This document shows positions 25,879 to 36,386 of a stretch of DNA of 64,000 bases, one piece after another. The notes under the pieces are model-generated. The model had not been told where the DNA came from. It saw only the letters and a program-made list of their open reading frames with translations, and ran no database searches. Position 1 is the first letter of the stretch, and every line of letters begins with the position of its first letter. Source of the stretch: Microbispora sp. H11081 (GTDB lineage Bacteria > Actinomycetota > Actinomycetes > Streptosporangiales > Streptosporangiaceae). The DNA is taken from NCBI RefSeq assembly GCF_012999535.1, contig NZ_JABBWV010000006.1, positions 310,001-374,000 on the forward strand, in the 5' to 3' direction. The position numbers were made by a program, and so were the translations under genes.

Positions 25879-28866
25879 TTACACAGTATTTCCAGGCTCG
25901 GCGCCCGGCGACAGGCCCTCCTGGTGGGCGACCGCGGCGGCCTGGGTGCGGCTGGTCACTCCCAGCTTGGCCAGGATGTTGGAGACGTGCACGCTGACCG
26001 TCTTCTGGGAGATGAACAGCCGCTCGCCGATCTCCCGGTTGGCCAGGCCGTCCGCGACGTGGACCAGCACCTCGCGCTCGCGCGCGGTGAGCGCGGCCAG
26101 CCGGCCCGGTTCCGGGCCCGCGGGGGCGGCCGGAGCGGAGGTCCCGTCTGCGGCGAGGACCTCCGTAGCGGGGACGGCCGGGCCGCCCTTCGTGACGTCC
26201 TTCGTGCCGGTCGCGGCGGGGTCAGGGAAGCCCGCCCGCGCGCCGACCGACCTGAGCGTCTCCAGGAAGGGCCGGGCTCCGAGAGTGGCGGCGACGCGCA
26301 CCACGTGCTCCCACTCGGCGCGGGCCGCCGCTCGATCGCCCGCCCGCAGCAGGCTCTCGGCCAGCCGCCACCGCGACCGCGCCTCCTCGTACACGAAGCC
26401 GAAGCCGAAGGCGTCGGTGGCGCGCCGCCAGACCTCCGGGTCCGCAGTGCCGTGGGCGCGGTGCCACTCGGCCTCCGCCCGCGCCAGCCAGGCGCCGCCT
26501 TCCGGTCCCAGCCGGGCGCGCGGGCCGTTCGGCCCGTTCTGCGCCGCCCACCGCGCCCGGCGCAGCAGGTCGTCGCAGGGCTCGCCGGTCCGGCCGAGGT
26601 CGGCGAGCGCCCACAGGCCGGTGGCCGCAATGCGGATCACCCCGGGGTCGAACGGATCGAGCGTCGCGATGACCGCGCCGGCATGGTCGAGCGCGGCCTG
26701 GGGGTCGCCGCGCCACAGGGCCTGCTCGGCCGCCATGCCGCGCGCCATGTAGCCGACCAGTTCGTCGGACCAGAACCGGGTCAGCCACCGCAGCCTCTCG
26801 TCGGCGCCCGGCCGTTCCCTGCCCACCTCGACGAAGAGGGCGAACGACGACAGCCGGGCCTCCGCCAGGGTGCCGACCCGGACGCCGAACCCTCCGGCCA
26901 GCCGTTCGGCGGTGTCCCAGTCGCCGCCCGCGTAGTGCGCGAGGTAGTGGAGGAACCGCAGGTCGGTGCCGTACGTGCTCCAGGTGAGCCCGGTCTCCCC
27001 GGCGAGCCGTACGCCGTCCTCGGCGATGCGGGCGGCCACCGCGAGGGCGCCGTTCTCGTAATGGACGCGGGCGAGGTTGAAGTGCGCCCGCAGGTCGATG
27101 GACAGGTCGCCCGAGGGCCGGCGGGTGGCACGGGTGAGCAGGTCGACCGCGCGCTCGACGCGGCTCGCCGACTCCTCCTCGATCAGGGCGAGCGTGATGA
27201 GGGCACTGGCCTCCGCGTCGCGCGCGCCGGTCGCCTGGGCCACATCCAGCGCCCTGGACGCCGTCGCGGCCGCCTCCTCGTAGCGGTACTGCCGGAACAG
27301 GGCGCGGGCGTAGGTGGCCAGGGTCCTGGCCAGCAGCGGGCTGTGCGGCGCGATGTCCACCGCCTCCCGGGCCACGGTGATCGCCTCGGCCTCGTCGCCG
27401 CCCGCGTCCGCGAGGTAGTAGGACAGGCGCTCGCCGGTCTCGGCGATCAGGGCCGGGTCGCTCGCCGCTCGCCGCAGCCGTCGCAGCTGCTCGGCCGCGC
27501 GGTGGTAGTCGCCGCTCGCGGCCGCCGCCGCCGCGCTGTCCAGCGCGATCCTCGCCCGGGTCTCCCCGGCCAGCCGCTCGGCCTCCGGCACGCGTTCCCA
27601 GACCTCCAGCGCCCGTTCGAAGTGCCGGTGCGCCTCCGCCGGCGCGCCCAGCCCCGCGGCCAGCCGCCCGGCCTCCACCGACGCCCTCAGCGCGCCCGGT
27701 AGGTCGTGCGCGGCGAGATGGTGATGGGCCAACTCGGCGGGGGAGCCGCCGCGTTCTTCCAGCAGTGCGGCGAAGGTGGCGTGCAGACGCGTCCGCTCGC
27801 CGGGCAGCAGGTCGTCGTAGACGGCCTCCTGCAGCAGCGCGTGCCGGAAGGCGTAGCCGTCGCTGCCCGCCGTGAGCAGCCCGCGCGAGACGATCTCGCG
27901 CAGCGCCTCCTCCAGCGGCAGGTCGCCGAGGCCCGTGGCGTCGCGCAGCAGGTCGTGGCCGACCCTGCGGCCGGCCACGGCGGCGACGCGCAGCACCTGC
28001 CGGGCGGTGTCCGACAGCGTCTCCGCCCGGGCCAGCAGGAGGTCGGAGAGCGTTCCAGGCACCCGCGCCCGCTCCGCGCCCGCCGCGAGCAGCTCCTCGG
28101 CGAAGAACGGGTTGCCTCCCGCGCGCTCGATCACGGTCGTCATGCCCCGCCCCGACCCCGGTTCAGCCGGGCCCTCGCCGGACCGGTCGAGAACGCCGAG
28201 ATACTCCGCCATCTCCTCGTCCGCGAGCGGCGGAAGCTCGACGGAGGTCACCAGCGGCAGCCGCCGCAGCTCGGCCAGCACCGGGCGCAGCGGGTGGCGA
28301 CGGTGGAGGTCGTCCGTGCGGTAGGTGCCGACGAGGCAGACCCGCTCGCTCTGCAGCATCCGGGTGAGGAAGACCAGCAGGTCCCGCGTGGAGCGGTCGG
28401 CCCAGTGCAGGTCCTCGAACACGAACAGGACCGGCTGCCGCCCCGCCACCTCGGACAGCATGTCGAGCACGGAACCGAACAGGCGCTGCTGGGCCAGCCC
28501 GCCGGTGGTCGCCTCCGCCGGGCCGGCCTCGTCGCCGGGCAGCAGCCGCCGCAGCGCGGGACGGGCGGCCGCCGCCGCGCCCACCGGGCCGTCCGGGTCG
28601 GCGGCGGCGCCGCGCAGGGCGTCGGAGAGCGGCAGGTAGGGCAGCGCGTCGCCGAGCTCGGCGCACTGGCCGACGAGCGTCACGAACCCCCGCCGCTGCG
28701 CGAGGCCGCACAGCTCGGTCACGATCCGGGTCTTGCCGATCCCCGCGTCGCCGCCCACCAGCGCGACCCCCGCCAGGCCGCCCGCAGCGGCGTCGAGCAC
28801 GCCCGCGAGCCGATCGAGCTCGGCGGCACGCCCGATCAGCGCTTTCTGGGGCGTTCGTGCGACCAC
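25879..28866 (-). CDS. large ATP-binding LuxR-family (LAL-type) regulator
   Basis: About 995 residues. Residues 1-330 form a STAND/AAA ATPase with Walker [10 protein letters not shown] (38-46) and Walker [16 protein letters not shown] long helical, TPR-like middle region follows, then a LuxR helix-turn-helix at the C-terminus ([20 protein letters not shown], then [20 protein letters not shown]). LAL regulators activate catabolic or antibiotic genes in response to ligands or ATP state. I chose GTG 28866, which lies seven bases after CATACT; upstream reading runs into low-complexity sequence. The aldehyde dehydrogenase gene just downstream may be its target or operon partner. Confidence 0.9.
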   Translation of the reverse strand: MVARTPQKALIGRAAELDRLAGVLDAAAGGLAGVALVGGDAGIGKTRIVTELCGLAQRRGFVTLVGQCAELGDALPYLPLSDALRGAAADPDGPVGAAAAARPALRRLLPGDEAGPAEATTGGLAQQRLFGSVLDMLSEVAGRQPVLFVFEDLHWADRSTRDLLVFLTRMLQSERVCLVGTYRTDDLHRRHPLRPVLAELRRLPLVTSVELPPLADEEMAEYLGVLDRSGEGPAEPGSGRGMTTVIERAGGNPFFAEELLAAGAERARVPGTLSDLLLARAETLSDTARQVLRVAAVAGRRVGHDLLRDATGLGDLPLEEALREIVSRGLLTAGSDGYAFRHALLQEAVYDDLLPGERTRLHATFAALLEERGGSPAELAHHHLAAHDLPGALRASVEAGRLAAGLGAPAEAHRHFERALEVWERVPEAERLAGETRARIALDSAAAAAASGDYHRAAEQLRRLRRAASDPALIAETGERLSYYLADAGGDEAEAITVAREAVDIAPHSPLLARTLATYARALFRQYRYEEAAATASRALDVAQATGARDAEASALITLALIEEESASRVERAVDLLTRATRRPSGDLSIDLRAHFNLARVHYENGALAVAARIAEDGVRLAGETGLTWSTYGTDLRFLHYLAHYAGGDWDTAERLAGGFGVRVGTLAEARLSSFALFVEVGRERPGADERLRWLTRFWSDELVGYMARGMAAEQALWRGDPQAALDHAGAVIATLDPFDPGVIRIAATGLWALADLGRTGEPCDDLLRRARWAAQNGPNGPRARLGPEGGAWLARAEAEWHRAHGTADPEVWRRATDAFGFGFVYEEARSRWRLAESLLRAGDRAAARAEWEHVVRVAATLGARPFLETLRSVGARAGFPDPAATGTKDVTKGGPAVPATEVLAADGTSAPAAPAGPEPGRLAALTAREREVLVHVADGLANREIGERLFISQKTVSVHVSNILAKLGVTSRTQAAAVAHQEGLSPGAEPGNTV

Positions 28867-30373
<1,507 letters not shown>

Positions 30374-30426
30374 CGCGGCGGTGACCCCGGCCGTCTCTGC
30401 CTCCTGATTCCCTTCGTCACCAATGA

Positions 30427-30459
30427 GCTCCGGTGCGGCGGTGTCCGCCGCACCGGAGC
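30427..30459 (+). terminator. strong hairpin terminator after the xylanase
   Basis: A perfect 14-bp stem, GCTCCGGTGCGGCG (30427-30440) with CGCCGCACCGGAGC (30446-30459), and a five-base loop GTGTC, followed by GTTCTC. It lies 54 bases after the xylanase stop and isolates it from the next operon. Confidence 0.85.
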
Positions 30460-30556
30460 GTTCTCATGACCGGCGCCGTCCCGCCAGGACCGGGCGGACG
30501 GTTCCCGGCTCCGCGGGCGAGGCCGAATGTCGGAGCGCTTGGCTACTGTGCGGCGG

Positions 30557-31564
30557 GTGACGAAAAGGTGGGGCCAGGCCGCGATCCGGGGCACGGGCGA
30601 CGCCGGGACGGGCCGCGACGGGACCGGCGCCGACGCCGCGGGCCGGGCCGCGGACAGGCGCACCCATGCCGAGCGGCGGGAGAGCAGGGTCGCCGCGGGC
30701 CTGTCCGAGCTTGAGCGGTGGCTGGCCGACCAGGTCGGGCACGGCATCGCGCAGGCACGGCAGACGGGACCGTCCGACTGGGACGACCTGGCCAGGCGGC
30801 TGGTCGACGCACAGGCGCCCGGCGTGGCGGGCACGGTCACCCGGCTCTCGCGGGTGCTCGGCGCCGAGGACTGGCCGGGCCTTCTCCTCGGGGAGTACGC
30901 GCTGCTCCATCTGCTCGCGGTCGCCCATCGCCGCTCCGCCGCACTGCCCGAGCCGTTGCGGCAGACCGTCCGGGCGCGGGTCGGCTTCCCCGTCACCAGG
31001 GAGTCCGTGCTCGCGACCCCGGCGGTTCGCGACCACTGGCACGTCGTCGGAGACCGGGACGAGGAGCAGGAGCGGCTGGTCGCCCGGCGCGTGTGGCTGG
31101 CGGGCCGCACGACGGGCCGGCGCGCGATGGTGCTGTCCTTCTCGCCCGCAGGGCAGCCGGCCGAGCCGTTCCCGCCGCCTGGCGCGACGATCGACGCCGA
31201 CCTCGCCTTCTATCCCGGGGCGTCGCCGCTGCGGGCCCTGGTGGCGGGGCAGCGAGGACCCGTCGACGCGGGCCCGCCCCCGGGGACGGCGGTCTCCGAG
31301 GCGCCCGCGCTGATCGCGGAGGTGCTCGCGGCCGACCCCTGGACCGACTCGTGGCCGCTGGTGCTCGCCGGGGCCGTCCCCGGCATGGACGGCGTCGCCG
31401 ACGGCGAGGGGAACGCGCTGCCGCTGCACCCGGCCGCGGGCGTCCCCTGGCGGCTGCTGGCCGTCTCCGGCGGGCGGCCGGTGACGGTCGCCGCCGAATG
31501 GACGCCACGCGGGCTGCTCCCCCTGACGGTCTGGGACGAGCGGGGCGGGGCGGTGCGGCTGTGA
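30557..31564 (+). CDS. SWIM-protein C-terminal-like protein without the SWIM zinc finger
   Basis: About 335 residues from GTG 30557, which lies seven bases after TACTGT; GTG/ATG at 30527 would place the start inside that promoter. The body (LSELERWLADQVGHGIAQA, WDDLARRLVDAQAPG, RRVWLAGRTTGRRAMVLSF, DLAFYPGASPLRALV) matches what I recall as the C-terminal part of actinobacterial SWIM zinc-finger proteins that head MoxR/VWA clusters. No CxC...CxH SWIM motif is present; the first 45 residues are low-complexity Gly/Ala/Arg/Asp. This looks like a domain loss rather than a frameshift, since no SWIM-like reading is seen upstream before the xylanase terminator. Confidence 0.65.
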   Translation: MTKRWGQAAIRGTGDAGTGRDGTGADAAGRAADRRTHAERRESRVAAGLSELERWLADQVGHGIAQARQTGPSDWDDLARRLVDAQAPGVAGTVTRLSRVLGAEDWPGLLLGEYALLHLLAVAHRRSAALPEPLRQTVRARVGFPVTRESVLATPAVRDHWHVVGDRDEEQERLVARRVWLAGRTTGRRAMVLSFSPAGQPAEPFPPPGATIDADLAFYPGASPLRALVAGQRGPVDAGPPPGTAVSEAPALIAEVLAADPWTDSWPLVLAGAVPGMDGVADGEGNALPLHPAAGVPWRLLAVSGGRPVTVAAEWTPRGLLPLTVWDERGGAVRL

Positions 31565-31610
31565 GCGGTGTGCGGTCACGCCCGGTGCGCGGTCATGAGG
31601 GGTGGCGCCG

Positions 31611-32963
31611 ATGAGCGGTCCGTGGGAGGAGCTGGTGTCCACCGCGCTGGTGGGCGCGGGACGCCGGGCCGTCCCGCCGGAGATCCTGCTGGAGCGGGCG
31701 GCCGAGCAGGTGGTGCGGATGCGCGCGGGACGGCGGACGGGCAGGGCCGGGCTGCCGGCCGTCGCCCCTGAGGAGACGCTGCCGCCCGTGCCCGCCGCGG
31801 CCGCGGAGCGGCTGGCGCGGATGCTCGCAGGACAGCAGAGCAGGCTGCTGACGGAGTGGCTGGAGACCGCCGCCGCGCGGCGGGTGCGGGTCCCCGCCGC
31901 GCTGGTTCCCGGCCTGCTCGACCTCGGGGCGCGGGACCGTTCGATCCGTGCGCACCTGGGCGCGGTCACCGGAGCCAGGGGCCGCTGGCTCGCCGGTCTC
32001 AATCCCCGCTGGGCATACCTGCTGGCCGAGCCCGCGCACGTGCCCCCCGACCAGGTGTGGGAACTCGGCACGAGCGGCGACAGGCGGGCCTTCCTGACCG
32101 CGCTGCGCCGCGCCGACCCCGCGGCCGCCAGGGAACTGCTCGAACGCGGCTGGGACGCGGAGACGCCGGAGGACAGGGCCGCGTTCGTGGCGATCCTCGC
32201 CGACGGGCTCGGCATGGCCGACGAGCCGTTCCTCGAGGCGGTGCTGGACGACCGGCGCCGCGAGGTGCGGCAGGCCGCCGCCGACCTGCTCACCCGCCTG
32301 CCCGGCTCGCGCCTGGCGCTCCGGATGACCGCGCGTGCGCGCCGGTCCGTGACCGGGCACGGCGGCCGGTTGCGGGCGGAGCCGCCTGCGGCCTGCGACA
32401 CGGCGATGGAGCGCGACGGCGTCAGGGCCAGGCCGCCGGCCGGCATGGAGACGCGGGGGTGGTGGTTGCAGCAGGTCGTCGCGCACACGCCGCTGTCGTT
32501 CTGGCCGGATCATCTCGCGATGCGGCCGGACGAGATAGTCAGGGCCCGGATCGGCGCGTGGGAGCGGGAGGTCCGCATGGGCTGGACCCGGGCCGCGATC
32601 CTGCAGCGGGACCCGACGTGGGCGCGCGCCCTGTTCGAGATCGAGCCGCTGACCGATCTGCTGACCGTGCTCCCGCCCGGCGAGCGGTCCCGCCGGGCGG
32701 CCGAACTGGTGGCGGGCCATCCCGTGGACGGCCAGATGGTGATGATGCTGGGCGGCGTGCCACGGCCGTGGGGGCGGCGGCTGGCCGTGGCCGTGCTCGA
32801 GAGGATCGCCGAGACCTTCCGGACGCAGCCGTGGAACGCCGGCGAGCTGACCCGGCTGGCCGGCGAGCGGTTCGACCCCGCCATGCACGAGCACGCGGGA
32901 AAGGTCCCGGAACTGGCCGAGACCCTGCGGTTCCGCTTCGACATGCTGAAGGAGCTCCAGTGA
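31611..32963 (+). CDS. DUF5691-like helical-repeat protein of the MoxR/VWA module
   Basis: A 450-residue protein of unknown biochemical role. It opens WEELVSTALVGAGRRAVPPE, a typical opening for DUF5691 proteins encoded next to MoxR ATPases. The rest is a series of short helices rich in Arg/Leu/Ala (HEAT-like), for example REVRQAAADLLTRLPGSRLA and GWWLQQVVAHTPLSFW. No membrane segment or catalytic motif is visible. ATG 31611 has GAGGGG upstream. The stop overlaps the GTG of the ATPase gene, so expression is coupled. It is probably an adaptor or scaffold. Confidence 0.75.
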   Translation: MSGPWEELVSTALVGAGRRAVPPEILLERAAEQVVRMRAGRRTGRAGLPAVAPEETLPPVPAAAAERLARMLAGQQSRLLTEWLETAAARRVRVPAALVPGLLDLGARDRSIRAHLGAVTGARGRWLAGLNPRWAYLLAEPAHVPPDQVWELGTSGDRRAFLTALRRADPAAARELLERGWDAETPEDRAAFVAILADGLGMADEPFLEAVLDDRRREVRQAAADLLTRLPGSRLALRMTARARRSVTGHGGRLRAEPPAACDTAMERDGVRARPPAGMETRGWWLQQVVAHTPLSFWPDHLAMRPDEIVRARIGAWEREVRMGWTRAAILQRDPTWARALFEIEPLTDLLTVLPPGERSRRAAELVAGHPVDGQMVMMLGGVPRPWGRRLAVAVLERIAETFRTQPWNAGELTRLAGERFDPAMHEHAGKVPELAETLRFRFDMLKELQ

Positions 32964-34027
32964 CCACCGTTCTGCGCCCGCACGCGGAGGACCAGTTCGC
33001 CGACGAGCTGGCGATCCTCGCGAAGACCGACGACCGGCCGCGCCCGCCGGGCTGGCGGCTGTCGCCCTGGGCGGTGACGACGTACGTGCTGGGGGACGGC
33101 GGCCAGATCACGCCGAAGTACGTCGGCCCGCGCAGGATCGTCGAGGTCGCGGTGGCGACGCTCGCCACCGACAGGGCGCTGCTGCTGCTCGGCGTGCCCG
33201 GCACGGCCAAGACCTGGCTGTCCGAGCACCTCGCCGCGGCGATCAGCGGCGACTCGGCCCTGCTCGTGCAGGGCACGGCGGGCACGTCCGAGGAGGCCGT
33301 CCGCTACGGGTGGAACTACGCGCGGCTGCTGTCGGAGGGCCCGTCCCGCGCGGCGCTGACGCCGAGCCCGGTCATGCGCGCGATGACGGAGGGACGGCTG
33401 GCCAGGGTCGAGGAGCTCACCCGCATGCCGTCCGACGTGCAGGACGCGCTGATCACCGTGTTGTCGGAGAAGACGCTGCCGATCCCCGAGCTGGGGGAGG
33501 AGGTGCAGGCGGCCAAGGGCTTCAACGTCATCGCGACCGCCAACGACCGCGACCGCGGGGTCAACGACCTGTCGAGCGCGCTGCGCAGACGCTTCAACAC
33601 CGTCGTGCTGCCGGTCCCGGCCACCACGGAGGAGGAGGTCGACATCGTCGCCCGGCGCGTGGCGCAGCTCGGCCGCTCCCTGGAGCTGCCGGAGATCGTG
33701 ACCGGGCTGGAGGAGATCCGCCGGGTGGTGACGGTCTTCCGGGAGCTGCGCGCGGGGGTGACCGCCGACGGCCGGACCAAGGTCAAGTCGCCCAGCGGCA
33801 CACTCAGCACGGCGGAGGTGATCTCGGTCGTCACCAGCGGGATCGTGCTCGCCGCCCACTTCGGGGACGGCGTGCTGCGCCCGGCCGACGTCGCGGCCGG
33901 CATCACCGGAGCGGTGGTGCAGGACCCGGTGTCCGATCGCGTGGTGTGGCAGGAGTACCTGGAGACCGTCGTCAGGGGCCGCGACGACTGGCGGGACTTC
34001 TACCGGGCCTGCCGCGATGCCGGCTGA
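32960..34027 (+). CDS. MoxR-type AAA+ ATPase
   Basis: A 355-residue AAA+ ATPase of the MoxR group, which usually works with VWA proteins as a metal-insertion or remodelling chaperone. Walker A is GVPGTAKT (about residues 78-85), Walker B lies in LARVEELTRMPSDVQDALIT, sensor 1 in FNVIATANDRDRGVNDL, and the arginine finger in SSALRRRFNTVVLP. It starts at GTG 32960 overlapping the previous stop, and its last 11 bases overlap the next gene. The ATPase, the DUF5682-like and the VWA protein almost certainly act together. Confidence 0.9.
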   Translation: MTTVLRPHAEDQFADELAILAKTDDRPRPPGWRLSPWAVTTYVLGDGGQITPKYVGPRRIVEVAVATLATDRALLLLGVPGTAKTWLSEHLAAAISGDSALLVQGTAGTSEEAVRYGWNYARLLSEGPSRAALTPSPVMRAMTEGRLARVEELTRMPSDVQDALITVLSEKTLPIPELGEEVQAAKGFNVIATANDRDRGVNDLSSALRRRFNTVVLPVPATTEEEVDIVARRVAQLGRSLELPEIVTGLEEIRRVVTVFRELRAGVTADGRTKVKSPSGTLSTAEVISVVTSGIVLAAHFGDGVLRPADVAAGITGAVVQDPVSDRVVWQEYLETVVRGRDDWRDFYRACRDAG

Positions 34028-36386
34028 GAGCGCCGCCCGCGCCGCGTCCGGTCCGCGGGCGCTCCCGGGCGGTCACCCCGGGAGCGACAGGGACGGCGGG
34101 GCTCGCCGAGGCCGCGCGGGCGCGCCCGAGGTGTGGGTGCTGGGGGTGCGGCACCACGGTCCCGGATCGGCCAGGGCGGTGCGGGACGAACTGCACAGAA
34201 TCCGGCCCGACCTCGTGCTGGTCGAGGGCCCGCCCGAGGCCGACGGTCTGGTGCGGCTCGCCGCCGACCCCGGCATGCGCCCGCCCGTCGCGCTCCTGGC
34301 GTACGTGCCGGGCGAGCCGTCGCGGGCCGCGTTCTGGCCGTTCGCGGAGTTCTCCCCGGAGTGGCAGGCGATCGCCTACGCGGCCGGGGCGGGCGTCGAG
34401 GCGCGGTTCTGCGACCTGCCCGCCGCCCACGGCCTCGCGCTGGACGCCGAGCCCGTGCGCCGCGATCCGATCGGCGAGCTGGCCAGGGCGGCGGGGTACG
34501 ACGACCCGGAGCGGTGGTGGGAGGACCTGGTCGAGCACCGCGGCGAGGCGGGCACGCTCGACGTGGTCGCAGAGGCGATGCGAGCCGTGCGCGAGGGGCA
34601 CGTCGCGGAGGGCGTCGAGGCCAGGCGCGAGGCGTACATGCGCGCGACGCTGCGGAAGGCGGGGCGGGAGGGCTTCGCCCGCGTCGCCGTGGTCTGCGGA
34701 GCCTGGCACCTGCCCGCGCTGTCCCCGCCTCCGCCGACCCCGTCCACGGTGGCGGACGACGAGCGGCTGCTGCGCGGACTGCCTAAGGTCAAAGTCGAGA
34801 TGACGTGGGTGCCGTGGACCCACAACCGGCTCGCCGCGGGCGCGGGCTACGGCGCGGGCGTCGTCGCCCCCGGGTGGTACGAGCACCTGTTCACCGCGCC
34901 CGACCGGCCGGTGGAACGCTGGCTCACCCGCGCCGCCGAGGTCCTGCGCAAGGAGGACCTGCCCGTCTCCTCCGCGCACGTCATCGAGGCCGTACGGCTG
35001 GCCGAGGGGCTGGCGGCGCTGCGCGGCAGGCCGCTCGCCGGGCTGTCGGAGGTCACCGAGGCGGTCAGGGCGGTGCTGTGCGACGGCGACGAGCCGAAGG
35101 TGGAGCTCGTCCAGCGGCGGATGGTCGTGGGGGAGCGGCTCGGGCGGGTGCCGGACGCCACGCCGATGCTGCCGCTGCGCCGGGACCTGCGCGACGAGCA
35201 ACGGCGGCTGCGCATGAAGCCGGAGACCCTCACCGGGGAGCACGACCTGGACCTGCGCAGGCCGCTCGACCTCGGCCGCAGCCGCCTGCTGCACCGGCTC
35301 GCCCTGCTGGACGTGCACTGGGGGACGCCGCGGCGGGCCAGGAGCAAGGGGACGTTCAAGGAGTCCTGGTCGCTGGAGTGGCGGCCGGAACTCGACGTCG
35401 CGCTCGTAGAGGCCGCCGTGTGGGGAATCACGGTCGAGATGGCGGCGACGTCCCGCGTCCGCGACCTCGCGGCCGGCGCGAACCTGCCCGAACTGGCCGC
35501 GCTGGTCGAGCGCTGCCTGCCGGCCCATCTTCCCGGCGCGCTGCCGCACCTCCTCGGGCGGATCGAGGACCGGGCCGCGCTCGACGGCGAGGTGCGCCAC
35601 CTCATGGGGGCGCTGCCCGCGCTCGTGCGGGCCCGCAGGTATGGCGACGTGCGCGGCACCGAAGGGCTCGCGGGTGTCACCGAGTCGATGCTCACCCGGA
35701 TCTGCGCCGGGCTTTCCCCCGCGCTGACGGGGCTGGACGACGACGCGGCCCGCGCGATGGCGGCGCTCGTCGACGGCGTGCACGGCGCGGCCGGACTGAT
35801 GGACGCGGCGGGGGCGCCGGGGACGGGGGCGCCGGGCGCCGCGTCGGCGGAGTCCGGCGGGACGACGGGGAGCGAAGGGCCGGCGGGGATGCCAGGCGGC
35901 GGGACGACGGGGAGCGGCCGCTGGCTCACGACGCTGGCCGCGATCGCCCGCCGCGACGACCTGCCGGGGCTGCTCGACGGCCGCATCGTGCGGATCCTGT
36001 CCGACGCCGAGGCACTGGAGGACGACGTGGCCACCCGCATGGCCAGGGCGATGTCGCCGGGCAACCCGCCGGCCCGGTCGGCGGCCTGGATCGAGGGCTT
36101 CCTGTCCGGGGGCGGCCTGCTGCTCGTCCACGACCCGCGCCTGCTCGCCGCCGTGGACGCCTGGCTCACCGGCCTGCCGCCCCAGGACTTCGCAGACGCG
36201 CTGCCGTTGCTGCGGCGCGCCTTTGGGGCGTTCCCCGCGCCCGAGCGCCGGATGATCGGACAGCGGATCCGCTCCGGCCACACGCCGAGCGGCGGCGCCG
36301 GGGCGGAGTACGACGACGGGCTGGCGGCGGGAGCCGTACGGACGGTGCGGGAGATCCTGGGGCGCGAGACGGGCGGAAGGCAGTGA
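34017..36386 (+). CDS. DUF5682-like protein of the MoxR/VWA module
   Basis: A 789-residue protein. After about 38 disordered residues it reads VWVLGVRHHGPGSARAV, then RPDLVLVEGPPEADGLV, then VAVVCGAWHLPAL. The GxRHHGPG, VEGPPE and CGAWH elements resemble the conserved His/Glu motifs of TraB/EreA-like proteins, which suggests an unproven metal-dependent hydrolase core. The C-terminal half is helical, with a Gly/Thr-rich linker (about 600-635) containing a repeated GTTGS. It overlaps the MoxR gene at its start, and its final A is the first base of the VWA start codon. No membrane segment was found. Confidence 0.78.
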   Translation: MPAESAARAASGPRALPGGHPGSDRDGGARRGRAGAPEVWVLGVRHHGPGSARAVRDELHRIRPDLVLVEGPPEADGLVRLAADPGMRPPVALLAYVPGEPSRAAFWPFAEFSPEWQAIAYAAGAGVEARFCDLPAAHGLALDAEPVRRDPIGELARAAGYDDPERWWEDLVEHRGEAGTLDVVAEAMRAVREGHVAEGVEARREAYMRATLRKAGREGFARVAVVCGAWHLPALSPPPPTPSTVADDERLLRGLPKVKVEMTWVPWTHNRLAAGAGYGAGVVAPGWYEHLFTAPDRPVERWLTRAAEVLRKEDLPVSSAHVIEAVRLAEGLAALRGRPLAGLSEVTEAVRAVLCDGDEPKVELVQRRMVVGERLGRVPDATPMLPLRRDLRDEQRRLRMKPETLTGEHDLDLRRPLDLGRSRLLHRLALLDVHWGTPRRARSKGTFKESWSLEWRPELDVALVEAAVWGITVEMAATSRVRDLAAGANLPELAALVERCLPAHLPGALPHLLGRIEDRAALDGEVRHLMGALPALVRARRYGDVRGTEGLAGVTESMLTRICAGLSPALTGLDDDAARAMAALVDGVHGAAGLMDAAGAPGTGAPGAASAESGGTTGSEGPAGMPGGGTTGSGRWLTTLAAIARRDDLPGLLDGRIVRILSDAEALEDDVATRMARAMSPGNPPARSAAWIEGFLSGGGLLLVHDPRLLAAVDAWLTGLPPQDFADALPLLRRAFGAFPAPERRMIGQRIRSGHTPSGGAGAEYDDGLAAGAVRTVREILGRETGGRQ

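Noticed and set aside
25843-27702. A 619-codon plus-strand frame over the LAL regulator
   Set aside because: It is the shadow of the minus-strand regulator; no motif, and third-base GC bias favours the minus strand.
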